Shown piece by piece: positions 5,847 through 6,020 of a stretch of DNA of 6,020 nucleotides. The notes under the pieces were generated by a model that was not told the DNA's origin, made no database searches, and saw nothing but the letters and a program-made list of their open reading frames with translations. How positions within the stretch are numbered: the stretch's first letter is position 1; every line of letters begins with the position of its first letter. The translations under genes were made by a program, and so were the position numbers. Source of the DNA: Candidatus Melainabacteria bacterium GWA2_34_9 (lineage in GTDB: Bacteria; Cyanobacteriota; Vampirovibrionia; Gastranaerophilales; UBA9971); assembly GCA_001784535.1 (NCBI GenBank), contig MFRJ01000062.1:4479-10498 (forward strand), in the 5' to 3' direction.

Positions 5847-6020
5847 ATGAAAAAACAAATCCTCGCAGCATTGGCTTTATCGGTTGTTGTAAGTTCTTTC
5901 GCATCTGTTAATTCTTCAACCGCCCAAAATTTCAATACACCAAATCCTCAATTACAGCAAAATCACCCGCAAATTCAGCAGCAACACCAACAATGGCAGC
6001 AGCACAAACAGCAAAAGCAA
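5847..6020 (+). CDS. Start of a secreted, Gln-rich protein (cut by the window edge)
   Basis: Only the first 58 residues are visible and the frame is open to the end of the window. Residues 1-26 are a classical Sec signal peptide: MKKQ, a hydrophobic core ILAALALSVVVSSFA, then a polar region NSSTA before Q27, giving a plausible signal peptidase I cut after A26 (or near A19). The mature start is Asn/Pro-rich (QNFNTPNPQL) and then becomes extremely Gln-rich: 13 of residues 36-58 are Gln, interspersed with His, Lys and one Trp (for example QWQQHKQQKQ). No lipobox Cys is present, so it should be periplasmic or secreted. Its function cannot be told from this fragment. Gln/His-rich segments occur in spacer regions and metal-binding envelope proteins. 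It is divergent from the ABC-F gene, with its own promoter. Confidence 0.85.
   Translation, partial: MKKQILAALALSVVVSSFASVNSSTAQNFNTPNPQLQQNHPQIQQQHQQWQQHKQQKQ

Noticed and set aside
1..6020. CRISPR array, insertion sequence, tRNA or rRNA
   Set aside because: No regularly spaced direct repeats, transposase motifs, terminal inverted repeats or cloverleaf were seen on either strand.

Overview
The window looks like a chromosomal stretch of an AT-rich, anaerobic, fermentative bacterium. The anaerobe call rests on a complete-length [FeFe] hydrogenase. My best guess at lineage is a gut Melainabacterium (Vampirovibrionia, Gastranaerophilales). The reasons are the Asn/Gln-rich hypothetical proteins, an Asn-rich N-terminus ending in a 'VSFTG' motif that I associate with hypothetical proteins of that group, and an ABC-F protein closest, from memory, to Bacillus YkpA. 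This is inference; a Clostridia-like anaerobe is not excluded without a database search.

Layout. Bases 2-322 (+) hold the 3' end of an unrecognised gene, possibly replication-related. Bases 398-2128 (+) encode a 576-residue [FeFe] hydrogenase, HydA, with every accessory Fe-S motif present but a Ser in the first H-cluster motif (TSCSPGW). A perfect 14-bp hairpin follows; its T-tract lies on the minus strand, so it best serves the converging gene at 2206-2904 (-). That gene encodes an unrecognised 232-residue protein with a Gln/Asn/Met-rich head, a hydrophobic segment, an acidic stretch and three to four 20-residue repeats. A 311-bp intergenic region with a 24-bp operator-like palindrome separates it from the divergent gene at 3216-3986 (+), an unrecognised mostly helical protein with one probable membrane segment. 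That gene converges on 4003-5649 (-), an ABC-F ATPase with a degenerate second nucleotide site. After a 197-bp divergent intergenic region with a plausible promoter and a good ribosome binding site, 5847-6020 (+) is the start of a secreted, very Gln-rich protein cut by the window edge.

How the genes fit together. Apart from hydrogen metabolism (HydA) and ribosome-associated ATPase function (ABC-F), the genes look like independent transcription units: orientation alternates, and no two complete genes lie close together in the same direction. I see no mobile element, tRNA, rRNA or CRISPR array, and no clear multi-gene system. The least explained content is the repeat protein at 2206-2904, the membrane-anchored protein at 3216-3986 and the Gln-rich exported protein at the right edge.
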